Position numbers and translations under genes: made by a program. A stretch of DNA of 64,000 bases from Crocodylus rhombifer. Taxonomy: Eukaryota; Chordata; Crocodylia; Crocodylidae. The stretch is from assembly GCA_038503035.1 (NCBI GenBank), contig JAVSML010000029.1:431327-495326 (forward strand), read 5' to 3'. Of the stretch, positions 22,505 to 34,244 are shown piece by piece (within the stretch, counting starts at the first letter, position 1; every line of letters begins with the position of its first letter). The notes below the pieces were generated by a model. That model saw nothing but the letters and a program-made list of their open reading frames with translations. It was not told where the DNA came from and did no database searches.

Positions 22505-24735
22505 TTCAGTGGGAATGTTCACATGTATAAAATGAGTACAAACAAGTATATCTTTGGTTTGGAATTAGAGATCAGATCCAAGTTGAAGTAATAAACTCTT
22601 TGTGGAAGGGACTGTATTATATTCATGTATACAGTCTGGTGCAATTGGGTTCTGAATTCTGATTGTAGCTTCTCGTTACTTATGTAATACAAGTTAATTG
22701 TAATAATGAATAATAAATCAATCAGAGCCTTCTGTTGATTTTAATGAGCATTCGATCTGGCTGTAGATGTACCACTGCTGTGGGTTTATCTGTTAGCTTT
22801 CCACTTGAATGATAATGCCTCTTTCCAGAAGAACAATAGGGGAAATCCAGGGCCCAATGAAGAGAATAAAAGAAATCCCATTGACTTTTCTGGGTCTTAG
22901 ATGTCACCTAGTCTGTCTAAGTACATTGCCAGCTGACAAATAATCAAAGCCGTTCTTAATATTTCTTTACTGCCTTGGTATCAAAGACATTTCAGAAATC
23001 TTTTTTACCTGGAGGCTGAGGCATTGTTTTGAAGAGTTTATTTCAATCCAGTTCTAATATTTTATTTCAGTTAGATACAGAAGGGGTTTTTCCATGTTAT
23101 TTACTTCAATACTATTAGTTTCTAGTCTCCTACACTCATCCAATAATTGTGAAATGGAAAATACATTAGAAGCATGCAAGTGAATGGGAGGATCCAATTG
23201 TCTCATTAATGAACTATTGTATAGAACTCATGAGGGTTGCAACCTTTGTCAGGGTAAGAATTGTGCTTTTATGAAGAGCATATATTTGAACAATACCATT
23301 CTGCAATCTGATCCAGCAAAGAAATGGTACTGAAATAGTACACTGCAAAAACAGATAAAGGGAGATTTGTAGGCAAGTACTTCTTGATTTGCTTAAATCA
23401 TAAACCCATATCTCTGTAATGGTTTAAAGATGTTCATATCCTTGGGAAAAAAGGGTTTTCAAAAGGAAATAAACACAGACAAGTTAATTTTATTTTTTAC
23501 TGTACAAGATAACTTGCTGCCATGCTGATGGACTAATGCAAAAGAAAACAATATTTTCACATATAAAGTGAATAACCTTTGTTCTCTTAAGTATATTTCT
23601 GTAACCACATACTTTTCTGCTCTTTTATTTATTGTAAAAGACAGATAAGAATCAGTAATGTAATTTTAAGGGAAAAGATTTTGCTATAGTCCAGAAATGT
23701 GAACTTTTATTCTACAGTTTTATGCATTGCAAGAACTGTTGAAAATTAGGTAAAATTGGGTTTGATAGTTAATGATGAGATCAGCATTAATCTAAGGTCA
23801 TTTACTAGGTTTTGTACAAGAGCTACATATTTCAGCAGATATACGCATGGCTTTCACGTTGTTGTTCAGTTCATCTACTCCTTTTCCTAAGTCAGTGATA
23901 GTAACTGTGTCTAAGCAGTCCATGCCATAGCCCCAATATTTATTAATTTGCCAATGAGAACCTCAATAAATTAAATTCTTTTTGTCAGACCTATTCAAAA
24001 ATCACAAAAATAACCATGTTCACTGTATTTTTTTTAACACAAGAAAGTGTTCTATTGTTTTAACAACTTCTGATATTACTAAGCCATTTATAAACACTTG
24101 CTTGATTTATGCCACTCTTTTTTATTTTGTGTCAGGTTGGTGTCTAGTCTCAAGAGGTTGGTGGAGTGTATCCAAAGTCTCAGGTTATATGACTTCAAAT
24201 AAACACTACTGCCCTTATGGTGAAACAGTGTAAAGTCCAAGAAGGGGACATTACATTTTATCATAGAACAAGAAAAGCCTTGATGGACAAATCAGTGCTC
24301 TCTGGCACTTCTCTGAGGTGTGAGTTCATTGGCGTGAGTCCTACTCTGCTGTTGGACTTAATTCTCTTGCTGCAGGATTGACATGCATGTGTCTTGCTTC
24401 TCTCAACAACACTGTTTTGTCTTGCTGGCTTGACACTTCTTCCCTCACTTGCTCCATTGAAAGTCAGGCAGCAGATTAGTCAACCGTTTATTCCCACTCT
24501 CATGTTAGGAGATGCCATCCTCACTCTAATGAGTTACTTTATTGGATAGGAAAACTTCAAACATCTTCCCTTCAGCACATCTGTCTTACTCTCCCAAGTA
24601 TCACTACAGCCAATTTTATCTCCCATAGTACATGCCTTTATAATATATTAAGTCATTGCAAACAGTCTAATAGTATATAGTTGATGACTTGGCTGCCTTT
24701 AGCCTGCTGTATTGGTTAGGTTTGAGAGAAACCTT
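22505..24735. other. Unique AT-rich stretch
   Basis: More than 2 kb without repeat ends or coding signatures. The frame 23982-24233 has no recognisable domain. Confidence 0.4.
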
Positions 24736-24739
24736 AATT

Positions 24740-24902
24740 TGGTATGCAGGAGTGCTTCCTCATCCTGCATTCCCTCTGGCCAGAGGTCTGGATCAGTGCA
24801 GGGGACATCAGGAGGCTAATCCAGACTTCCTGCCCAAGTGCAGGGGGGTTGGACCCAATGATCTTTAAGGTCTCTTCCAGCCCCTAACAACTATGAAACT
24901 CT
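24740..24902 (+). mobile_element. CR1 3' end
   Basis: GACATCAGGAGGCTAATCC...TTGGACCCAATGATC...AACTATGAAACTCTG is the terminal CR1 3' untranslated region. Confidence 0.8.
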
Positions 24903-24904
24903 GA

Positions 24905-26240
24905 ATGGAATGGCATGTACAGCTTGAAGACAAGGCACTTAAGATGGGACATGATATCTATCTTCAAATACTTGAAGAGCTGCCATAAAGAAAAGGAAAA
25001 ACACCTTTTCTCATACTGCTGAGAAAAGGACACAGTGGTTTGAAGTTGCAGTAAAGTAGGTTGAGAGGATATTAAGAAAAACTGCTTCTTTGTTGCAACT
25101 ACAAGGCAGTGAAATGACTACCTAGGGAAGTTGTGGACTCTCCATCACTGCAGATGTTTAAGAAGAAGTTGGACAGCCACTGGTCAGTCACTGGTCAGCT
25201 ATGCCTATTTTCTACTATGGGTATTTCCCATCCTTCTGGAATTTGCTGTTGCTATACGGGGCCAGGAAGGAACATGTTCCCTACCTGCACTGTGTGTTGG
25301 TAGGGGAAAGAAGGGGTTACTTTGTTGGGGTGGGGTTTAAGTTGGTTGGATTTTTTGCTGTTGGTTTTTTTTTTGTTTTTTGTTTCCTTTCTCAGAAGCA
25401 TTGGGAGTTGACTGCAGCCAAGGCTGGGGACTTTTATTGGCGTGTGCCAGTTTTTCTGCTGGTACTTAAACCCAGAGGTCCCTTGCTAGAGGGTCCTTCC
25501 TCTCTGTCCAAGGACAGACTGATCACCATATTTGGGGACAGGAAGAAATTTGGCTTCTTCTGTAGTGAGGGCATGGCCCTCCTCCTTGAATTTCTTGAGT
25601 ATATTTTAACAACCCTCACAGCAGCACAACATTCACCTTTGTTGTCCCTCTGCTTTACGTGTGGCAGGTTAGGGTGTTATGGTGGTTGTGTCAGGGTTGA
25701 CTGTGTAGTTCTACCAATAAGTTAGACAAAGGATTTGTAGAGGATGGTTTGGATAGGGATGATCCTGCCTCTGCTGTAGGGCTGTACTACATCCCCGGTC
25801 TCCAAACTTTTTAAGTAGGAGATCACTGCCATCCCCTTCCCTCCTGTCCAGCAGATAAGTCTGTGGGGAGGGAAGGGGGGGAAGATCAAGAAAAAATTAT
25901 TTGGGGGTGTGCCTCCCCAGCAGGTAGATCCCACCCGGCCAGCACCCCACTCAACTTACCCCACTCCTGCCTCTGTAACACTCTCCATCACCGCGGGGGC
26001 CTTGTTCTAGCCCCCGGCCCTTCCCACACCCACAGACTGATCTGCTAGGCTGGGGCACACGTGTGCATGCACGCAGGCACTCAGCCTGCCACCCCAGTTT
26101 GGATCGACTCCAAGAGGCTCCACGATCTACCACAAGAGGCTCCAAGATCTACTGGTGAATCAAGATCCACTGGTTGGTGACCACTGTACTACATGATTTC
26201 TGGAAGTTCCTCCTAGCTCTACTTTTCTATGATTCTACAT
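24905..26240 (+). mobile_element. CR1 3' region, split by a hAT MITE
   Basis: The piece from TACAGCTTGAAGACAAGGCAC to GATGTTTAAGAAGAAGTTGGACAG follows the CR1 3' untranslated region. The final GGATGATCCTGCCTCTGC...TTTCTATGATTCTAC resumes after the MITE at 25793-26186 and ends in the CR1 8-bp-type terminus near 26240. The middle (25250-25720) includes a T-rich run and is less certain. Confidence 0.6.
25793..26186. mobile_element. hAT MITE with perfect 8-bp target duplication, inside a CR1 tail
   Basis: Flanked by TACTACAT at 25785-25792 and 26187-26194. Left CCCCGGTCTCCAAACTT, right (reversed) CAGTGGTCACCAACCAG. Near the right end a 22-bp direct repeat (CAAGAGGCTCCACGATCTAC / CAAGAGGCTCCAAGATCTAC) occurs twice. 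394 bp, noncoding. The start resembles the 13722-14146 element. Confidence 0.9.
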
Positions 26241-26244
26241 TTTC

Positions 26245-28405
26245 AGAGAAATGCAGACAGCTCATATAAAGCCTATTTGTTTCTAGCATCTTTGCATAAA
26301 ACGGAACTGAGAAAGTAAACTCTGCTATTGTGTGACTCATGTGCAAATAAGCTCTATGGGAATCTTAAATAGGACAGATTTATACTAATGACAGGCTGAG
26401 GGAGATTACTTGGAAACAACAGAGCTAGCATGGCCAGCACTTTAGGCCTTCTCTTGTTAAGAAAATTTTCACAGCAGTAAATAAATCAATTAGTTATACC
26501 AGTGCAAACCCCCGATATAGACACGCTGCACCAGCATGAATTGGGGCTTAAAGCCATCTAGGTTAATTCAGTAAATCCCTGTCAGCAATTGCATTGGAGC
26601 AAAGGACACCGTAGAAACAGAAGTTCATTTGAAGGAAAGGAAAATTTGGCTATACCAATGATAAAGGTGCCATGTTACCATACTCCTTTAGTTGACTATG
26701 AGTATGCATAGCTAAGAGACTGTGCATGGTAGGATCAATGGTAACTGATATAATGGAAACTATAAAACTAGCCGGAGATCAGAAACAGCCCCTATCATGA
26801 ATGTGTCAAAGGCATGTTTCTAGATTAAAACACTAGTGGTTATATTTCATTGACAGAGATCCTCAGAACTAAATTATAAACAAAATTTTAAATATATTCC
26901 AAAGTTATAAAAGGAGAAGTTATACACTGGTCAAACTTCAGGAAAAAAATCCAGTTCTGTTTCTCCTGAACTGAATTGTCATATGAATGAGTTGGGAAGT
27001 CCTGGTTGTGGTTCTGTAGAATTTTCTGGGATAGTATTAGCATAAGTGATGGGGGTCAGAGAATATTTGTGGTGACTTCAGCTATTACAGTTTAATATGC
27101 CTTTGTTTTATAATGTATCCTGTGCAATTTACTACATCTTTGAAATATCTTCATTTTGTACTTGGACTTATTCCTTTTGCCCCAGGCATTTTTATTCCCC
27201 TTCTTCTCCAAACACAAACTCTTACCTCAATTGTGTATTATTACATCATTTATTATTAATATTATCCTCATTATTATTTCTATCCTGGCCATAGCATGCT
27301 AGGGGCTTTTTTTTTGGCTTGCCACAGCTAATCAGATTTCAGACCCCCCCTCTTCCTAGCATATCTTCTCACAAGGATCTTTCTTCAGCATTCACTTCTC
27401 CTTTGCAGAATTCTGTCTGCAACTTCAGGCCTTTCCTTCACACCCTTCTAGTCAGTATCTGATCTTAAACTACTTTTCAGTTTAAAAAATCACGAAATGT
27501 GACAAGACAATTATAAGAGCTGCACTTTAACATCCAGTACCTTTTGGAATAACAGCAACATGCCTTCTTTCTTTCTTTCTTTCTCTCTCTCTCTTTCATT
27601 CCTGTTCTTTACTGCAGCATGGCTGAGTCTATTAGTTTCTTTCTTGTTAGCAAAGGCTCGGTATCTGTGGGAATGAACATAATGCATTTCACACTATTGT
27701 TACATGAGGTGGGTGCTTCCATACCAACAGCTTGCTTATTCAGAGGTGTGCTCTGGGGAGGTCATCAGTGATGGAACATGCAGCAAAAGCAGCTACAACA
27801 AAAGCACTCTACTCCCTCCTCCTCATTAGCAGTGACATTGGTCACTGTTTCAGGCTCACTTGTAGACAGTGGGAAATGTCAGAATCAGTGCAATAGGTCT
27901 AATTTTCCCTATGTAAGCTCTTTTGTGCTGCCTCCCCTATTGTACAGAGAGTTAATTTAAACCTCCTTCTCTTCCAGATTCTCTAAACATCCTACTGTTT
28001 TAAGGCAAAATACAAATTAATGTAAAGCACAGCACAAAGAATTATACAGTCATATTTACTAATATAACTTATAATCAGTCTTCTATTCAGTTCACCTCAG
28101 TCTTGAAGCACATGTTGATTGCACTTCATAAAATGTAATGTTCTAAAAACACCAGGATTTGAAAATCAGGGGTTATGGTGGAAATAAGATTTTTAAACAC
28201 AGAAAACACTGATATAGAAGTTTTTTTGGTGTCCTTGTAGAGGTCACGACCTTCTGCATGTAGCCAAAACTGAAGCTGCATATTTCCTAGGAACATGGGA
28301 TTAGCTTGGGACCTCCCCACATGCTGAGCATAGATAGGCCCTTGCTATTACAGGCAATCTTAGTGTATAATTCATTCATAGACTACTCTAGGTCCACCTT
28401 CAAAT
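26245..28405. other. Mostly unique AT-rich stretch
   Basis: No coding domain recognised. The stretch near 26510-26580 (GATATAGACACGCTGCACC) may be a DNA-transposon scrap. Otherwise only a microsatellite at 27564-27598. Confidence 0.4.
27564..27598. repeat. (TTTC)n(TC)n microsatellite
   Basis: About five TTTC units followed by TC units. Confidence 0.95.
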
Positions 28406-28409
28406 CAGT

Positions 28410-28485
28410 GGGCTACATGAGACATTTACTGTGGAGCTGCCTAATTAGCTCTGCAGTAAATGTCTCCAAATCTACAAGTGTGCCC
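28410..28485. mobile_element. 76-bp foldback mini-MITE
   Basis: Ends GGGCTACATGAGACATTTACTG and (reversed) GGGCACACTTGTAGA...GAGACATTTACTG. The central arms 28421-28438 and 28447-28464 match at 16 of 18 positions around an 8-nt spacer. Confidence 0.65.
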
Positions 28486-28490
28486 TATTA

Positions 28491-29237
28491 GGGCACATGA
28501 AACTAATAAATTTCAGAGCAGGCTAGTACTTGTAAATTCAAGTACTAACCTGCTCCAGAATTTTTTCACACAGCAGCCCACATTTAGACATTGTCTGGCT
28601 GGCTGTGGCATGAGGGTGCTTGATTTTGGGGGCTGCCTGCCGGCTAGCCTTACCCTGAAGCACCCTTGTGTCCCAGCCAGCTCCTCCACAGCACATTGAG
28701 CCCAGCTGGAGCAGCCTTGGACTCCTGCCAGCCAGAGCTGCTCTGACAGAATTTAATGTGCTGCTGCCTGTATTCCCCAGGCATACAGCAGGGCCTGGGG
28801 AAGCATATGTTCCCCAAGGTCCCCCCCAGGGAAGGACAAGAAGTAATTGGGTACAAGCTGATTGAGGATCGCTTCAGGCTAGACATAAGGAAAAACTTCT
28901 TTACAAGTTGAGTACAAGCGTTTGGAACTAGCTCCCCCCAAATATGATATAGTCATCCACCCTGGCAATCTCCAAAAAGCGTCTTGATACCCATCTTGCT
29001 GGAGTCATCTGATCCCAGCAGTCTTTCCTGCCCAAGTGCAAGGGAGCTGGACCCAATGAGCTGTAAGGTCCCTTCCAGCCCTAACAACAACTATGAACTA
29101 AACTCTGGAGGAATTTACATGATTTTTTTGCTGCCGGGCGCACATTCAAAAAGCATGCCTGAGAGCAAAAAACTCTGGAGCAATAAGCCCTGGAGTTTAT
29201 TCATGCACATTAATTGCATGTGTAGACACACCCAGTA
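28491..29237. mobile_element. DNA transposon with a CR1 insert
   Basis: Begins GGGCACATGAAAC next to a 34-nt-stem hairpin (28516-28555, one mismatch) and ends TGCATGTGTAGACACACCCA (29217-29236). The GC-rich interior is interrupted by a CR1 3' end at 28848-29100. The right end belongs to the GGGTGTGTCTACA terminal family. Confidence 0.5.
28848..29100 (+). mobile_element. CR1 3'-end insertion
   Basis: ACAAGCTGATTGAGGATCG...GGCTAGACATAAGGAAAAAC...CTGGACCCAATGAGC...AACAACTATGAAC is CR1 3' untranslated sequence, about 250 bp, 5'-truncated. Confidence 0.8.
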
Positions 29238-29639
29238 AGGTCGCTTTACCTCCATTTCTTCTAGTGTGTTAAGTGATCAGTACATGCTTCAAACCCGTAC
29301 TTCCTCCCAGTAAGTAGATGGAGACAGCGTCACGAGGCCTGCATCAATGAGGTCAACCAGAAGCTTTGGAGTTGGTGCCACCAGGCAGGCCTCAGGTTCA
29401 TTGGGGTAAGCTTCCCCTCTCTCCTAAAGGCAAGCATGTTTTCTATTCCAGGTTGGCTGATCTTGTACGGCGTGCTTTAAACTAGCTTTACTGGGGGATG
29501 GGGCCGCAGGAGGACATGAGGACACCTCCCAGCCAAGACAAGTGATGAGCACAAGAGGTAAGTGACCAGGGTCCAGATAGCCTTAGGAAACAGGGGAGGC
29601 ACTTCAGTTGACAGGAGGCCTTAAATACCTTTACTCTGA

Positions 29640-30330
29640 TGCTCCTAGTATGGGAAATAAGTAGGAGGAACTCGCCCTCTGGATAGCTAGTACAAACCCA
29701 GACATAGTAGGGCTCACTGAAACCTGGTAGGATTCAACCCACGATTGAGTGGTAAACATTAGAGGCTACAGACTATACAGGCAGGGCAGAATGAGGAGGA
29801 AAGCCGGCAGTGTGGCACTCTATGTCAAAGAGCAATACACATCCTCAATTAACAGAATGGGGTCAGAGGAGGGGCAGGATGAAGTGCTCTGGGTCAGAAT
29901 ACAAGGGGGTCTCAGGGAAAGGGACTTAACGGTGGGTGTCTACTACAGACCACCCAACTAAGGGAAGAGCTGGACCAGGAATTCTCAGGTCAGCTTGCAG
30001 AGGCAGTTAAATCAAGGGATGTGGTCATCATGGGTGATCTAAACTACCCAGACATCTGCTGGGAGGAGCCGTCAGCCAGGTCTGACCACTCACATAGTTC
30101 CTTGCTGAGATACAAGACCTCCACCTAACCCAGGAGGTGCACAGTCCCACCAGGAAAAATGCCTTGCTGGACCTGGTCCTGGCCACAGGTGACAACCTGG
30201 TGAGGGGACTCCAGGTCCTTGACCACCTGGGCGGTAGCGATCATTGGCTACTGTAATTCACCATCCAACGCAGGGTGTCAAGGGTCTGTAGCAAGGCAGT
30301 AGCCCTTGACTTCAGGAGGACTGACTTCAT
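29640..30330 (+). pseudogene. CR1 endonuclease domain
   Basis: The blocks IVGLTETW (with the next Trp codon changed to a stop at about 29728), the frame 29749-29961 with LYVKEQYTSS and VGVYYRPPN, then in another frame MGDLNYPDICWEE (about 30030-30068) and GGSDHWLL (about 30231). All APE-type blocks are present in order, spread over several frames. It would cleave target DNA in an intact element. Confidence 0.85.
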
Positions 30331-30448
30331 TGAGTTGAGGAGTTTGGTAGGAAAGGCATTCCAGTCCCAGAGAGTAGGGGAACTAGGTGTCCAAGTAGTC
30401 CTTCCTTAAGGAGACGATCCTCTGAGCCCACGGGATGACAGTCCCAAT

Positions 30449-32059
30449 GTGAGTCAAAGGGGACAAGAGCGCTTAAAAGCCCCCGTGGCTCACCAAAGGC
30501 ATTCAGGAATGTCTAAAAGCCAAAAGGGGGGCATACATCTAGTGGAAGGCTGGGGCTATCACCAGTGGAATTATACCTCCGTAGCAAGAGTCTGTACAGA
30601 GGCTGTTAGGAAGGCTAAGGCAGAGATGGAACTAGAGCTAGCAACAAGGATCAAAGACAACAAAAAGTCCTTTTTTAAATACATAAAGAGTAAAAAGAAG
30701 GCACTAGGCAATGTGGGGCCCCTGCAGGATACTCTTGGCAATCTGGTGGTTGCACCAGATGAAAAAGCAGACTTTTGCAACAAATTCTTTGCCTCCATTT
30801 TTCTGAGCAGGGACCAGGACTTCTCCCCCACCAGGATTCAGGACAGACTCAGGATTGACTCTGCCAGGCCTAGGATCAGGGAGGACTGAGTTAGGGAACT
30901 TCTGGAGAGGCTGGACACGTTCAAATCAGCAGGTCCAGATGCTCTCCACCCCACAGTGCTGAGGGAATTGGCAGAGGTCATTGCAGGGCCCCTGGCATGG
31001 CTTTACGAGCACTTGTGGTACTCTGGCCAATGTGATCCTCTTCTTCAAAAAAAGGAGGAGGGAGGATCCAGGCAACTATAGGCCCATTAGTCTTACTTCA
31101 GTCCTGGGGAAGCTCTTTGAAAAAATAATCCAGGAGCACATCTGGGAGGGACCAGCAGGGGGGAGGATGCTCAAAGGCAGGTCGTGACCGACCTGGTGGC
31201 CTTCTACAATCAGGTCACAAAATCATTTGACGCAGGTGTCACAGTGAATGTAGTCTTTCTGGACTTCAGGAAGGTCTTTGACTCTGCCTCCCACCCCATT
31301 CTCATTAAAAAACTAGGTGACTGTAGCATTGATGCCTACACAGTCAGATGGCTAGGGGGCAGTACCCAGAGAGTGGTGGTGGATGTGTCATATTCGACCT
31401 GGAGGAAGGTGTGCAGTGGAGTCCCCCTGGGCTTGGTCCTCGGGCCTGTACAGTTCAATCTCTTTATCAGCGACTTGGATGAGGAGGTGAAAAGCACCCT
31501 GTTCAAATTCACTGACGACACCAAGGTGTGGGGCAAGGTGGGCACACTAGAAGGGAGGGACAGGATACAACTGAACCTGGACAAGTTACAGGGGTGGGCA
31601 AATGTGAATAAGATGGGATTCAATACTGACAAGTGCAGAGTACTGCACTTGGTCAGGAAGAAACAGCAGCATACCTATAGGCTGGGGAACTCCCTTCTTG
31701 AAAGCACAGTGGCAGAAAGGAATCTTGGAGTCAGTATTGATTCCAAGATGAACATGGGCTGCCAATGTGAGGTAACGGTCAGAAAGGTGAACCGTACCTT
31801 GTTATGTATCCACAAATGCATCATGAGCAGATCCAAGGAGGTGATCCGCCCCCTCTATGCAACACTGGTCAGGCCACAGATGGAGTGCTGCATCCAGTTC
31901 TGGGCACCACACTTCAGAAGGGATGTGGACAGCATGAAGAGGGTCCAGAGGAGCGCCACTCGCATGATCTACAAGGCCCTACAAGGAGAGGCTAAGGGAC
32001 CTGAACCTGTTCAGTGTTCACAGAAGAAGGCTGAGAGGGGATCTAGTGGCAGTCTATAA
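30449..32059 (+). pseudogene. CR1 reverse transcriptase
   Basis: The frame 30449-30889 covers the linker (KSFFKYIKSKKKALGNVGPL, FFASIFLS). The frame 30981-31187 has NYRPISLTSVLGKLFEKII. The frame 31184-32059 (291 aa) holds RT motif A FLDFRKVFDSASH, motif B GVPLGLVLGPVQFNLFI and motif C FTDDTKVWG. Both catalytic aspartates remain, although the usual FADD is FTDD and the motif B glutamine is leucine. The C-terminal block ERNLGVSIDSKMNM...QFWAPHFRRDV is intact. The frames are broken at about 30890-30980 and at 31180, so no complete ORF2 exists. Confidence 0.88.
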
Positions 32060-32429
32060 ACTTACCAGGGGGGACCAGAGGGAGATGGGTGAGACCCTGT
32101 TCCCCTGAGCACTCCCAGAGTAACAAGGAATAACGGCCACAAGCTGATTGAGAGTAGGTTCAGGCTAGACATCAGGAGACACTACTTCACAGTTAGGGTG
32201 GCCAGGATCTGGAACCAGCTTCGAACAGAAGTGATGCTGGCTTAAAGACCTTGGGGGTCTTTAAAAAGGAGGCTTGATTACTACCTAGCTGGGGTCATAT
32301 GAGCTTATCTTAGTGGGGGTCATATGAACCTAGTATTCATTCCTGCCCATGGCAGGGGATCAGACTTGAGGATCTGCTCAGGTCCCCTCTTACCCTACCA
32401 ACTATGAATCTATGAATCTTTCCTGATAG

Positions 32430-33310
32430 TTAGAAATTGTCTTCTAATTTCTAGCATATTTTTTTTAATAGGCAGTTTATACCCATGTGGAGTAATGCCA
32501 ACACCATTCTTTATCTTAAATAATTCTTTTCCCTCCTTTGTATTTACTCTTCACCCAGATGTATTTATACATATTTATGGAGAGAAATCATATCCCCTCT
32601 CAGCCTTTGTTTTGCTAGACTGAAAAAGCCAAGCACTTTTTATCTCTTGTCACAAAAGTCTCTCACCATTACCCTGATCTTCCCAATAGGCCTTTTCTGT
32701 ACTTGTTCCAATTCAAATTCATCTTACCTGAACTTTAGTGATTATGATTCTACACAGTATTCCAGACGAGACTTCACCAGTGTCTCTCACACTGCCATTA
32801 AGATTTCCCTATATCTACTGGATATAATTCTTCTGATATATTCTTGGATCTCATTTGCCTTTTTTAACACCTACTGCATCTAATGATCTGTGATTCACTA
32901 GTAACTTAGGTCCTTCTCTACCTCTGTCCAACTGATGAGCTCTCAGCTTAGAGCAGATATTCTTGTTAATAGTGTCTTAAGTGCATAAGTTTTCATTATT
33001 GAATTCCTCCCCCTCCCACCTATCTATTCCTCCAGTCCTCAAGATCATACAATTCTTCCGGTATTATTATGAGCTGCCCCTCTACTGACAATGCCTACCA
33101 ATTTTGGTCATCAGCAAATTCATTAGAATACTTTTACTTCTTGTGCCAAATGAATATTAATTAAAATAATAACTAAGATCAATTGCAAGAATGAATCTTA
33201 AAAAAAGTCCACTTGTAACATCTTTCCATTTTTTCTCCTGTCAGCATTAGCCATTGCTATCTTGCCTTCAACCCATTTCTTACCCAGCATATAATTTCTG
33301 AACTAAAATC
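32430..33310 (-). mobile_element. Ancient CR1/L3-type LINE fragment
   Basis: The reverse complement follows the diagnostic run of an old CR1/L3 element: in plus-strand order, AGACTGAAAAAGCCAAGCAC, CAGTATTCCAGACGAGACTTCACCAG, then TCATCAGCAAATTC. It begins directly beyond the tail of the 29-32 kb CR1. Heavily mutated. Confidence 0.6.
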
Positions 33311-33319
33311 AACCCTCAG

Positions 33320-34240
33320 TTTAACTACAAATCTCCCATTAAGAAAGGAAGAAAATTGATCTGAATAAGTAGCAACCTGTAAAACTGAACTCGCTAATGT
33401 GTAAGACTTAAGAAAAAAATTAAAAGAACAATTAAAGACACAAAGGTAAATAGAAAATAAAAATGCTACATGGCTTTACCAAGGTATATTGTAATGAACT
33501 CACTTTATATCTTTCTCTGACTAAAGAACAGATTTTCTAGACAGGAGAAATGGGGAAAATCTCATCTGGAAAGCATGTGATTTAGTGCCATATGGGAAAA
33601 ATTATTAGTAATTGCAATGATGGCAAGATGGGGTTAGCATAACTTCATACCAGTTAAAAATAAATACTGACACTAAGAAGGAAGGCATGGTTGGGTACTG
33701 CCATTCACCACAGCTTGAAATTCCTATGGAATTGTTTAAGCATTAGTTAACAGGCTGCCATGAATCCCATGATAGATCACTTAAGTCAGCATTAAGTAAT
33801 GGTTCACCATAGCCTGGTTAATGATTATACAAGCTGTTCATGTTTGATTAGGCTTTTCTTTTCCATTACTGCAATTGTATGATAATTAACTGAACTCATG
33901 ACATGTAATTTTAGGCAAATGTGTGCATTTTGTGACTTTAGCATTAACAAAATTTATTACAAATTAACATTTTTTTCTTTTATATAACACACCGATCAAT
34001 TTGCTTTGATTAAATAATCATTCTCAGTTTTTCAATCAGAATGAACTAATTCTTATTTTTTTCCACTAGCACCAACTACAAAGGTAGAATATATAGAACA
34101 ATCTTGATAGATTAGAATTACCGAGAAGCATGAACATTTAATATAGTACAGCGCTGGACTTCAAGTTGAGCAATAAAATATAGCTCCTTGAAGCAAATAA
34201 CATTCACTGATACTTGAGCATAAAAAATGATAGCATAATA
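33320..34240. other. AT-rich, no gene recognised
   Basis: No coding frame or repeat signature seen. Confidence 0.4.
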
Positions 34241-34244
34241 AAAA

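Larger units (their letters stand above)
29290..32418 (+). mobile_element. Best-preserved CR1 LINE in the window
   Basis: Starts within the end of ORF1 (GTACGGCGTGCTTTAAACTAG near 29468). The endonuclease follows (29640-30300), then linker, reverse transcriptase (to 32059), 3' untranslated region and the terminal 8-bp repeats ATGAATCT at 32401-32418. About 3.1 kb, 5'-truncated in ORF1. Frameshifts and stops make it inactive, but the RT frame is the longest of any element here. Confidence 0.92.
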
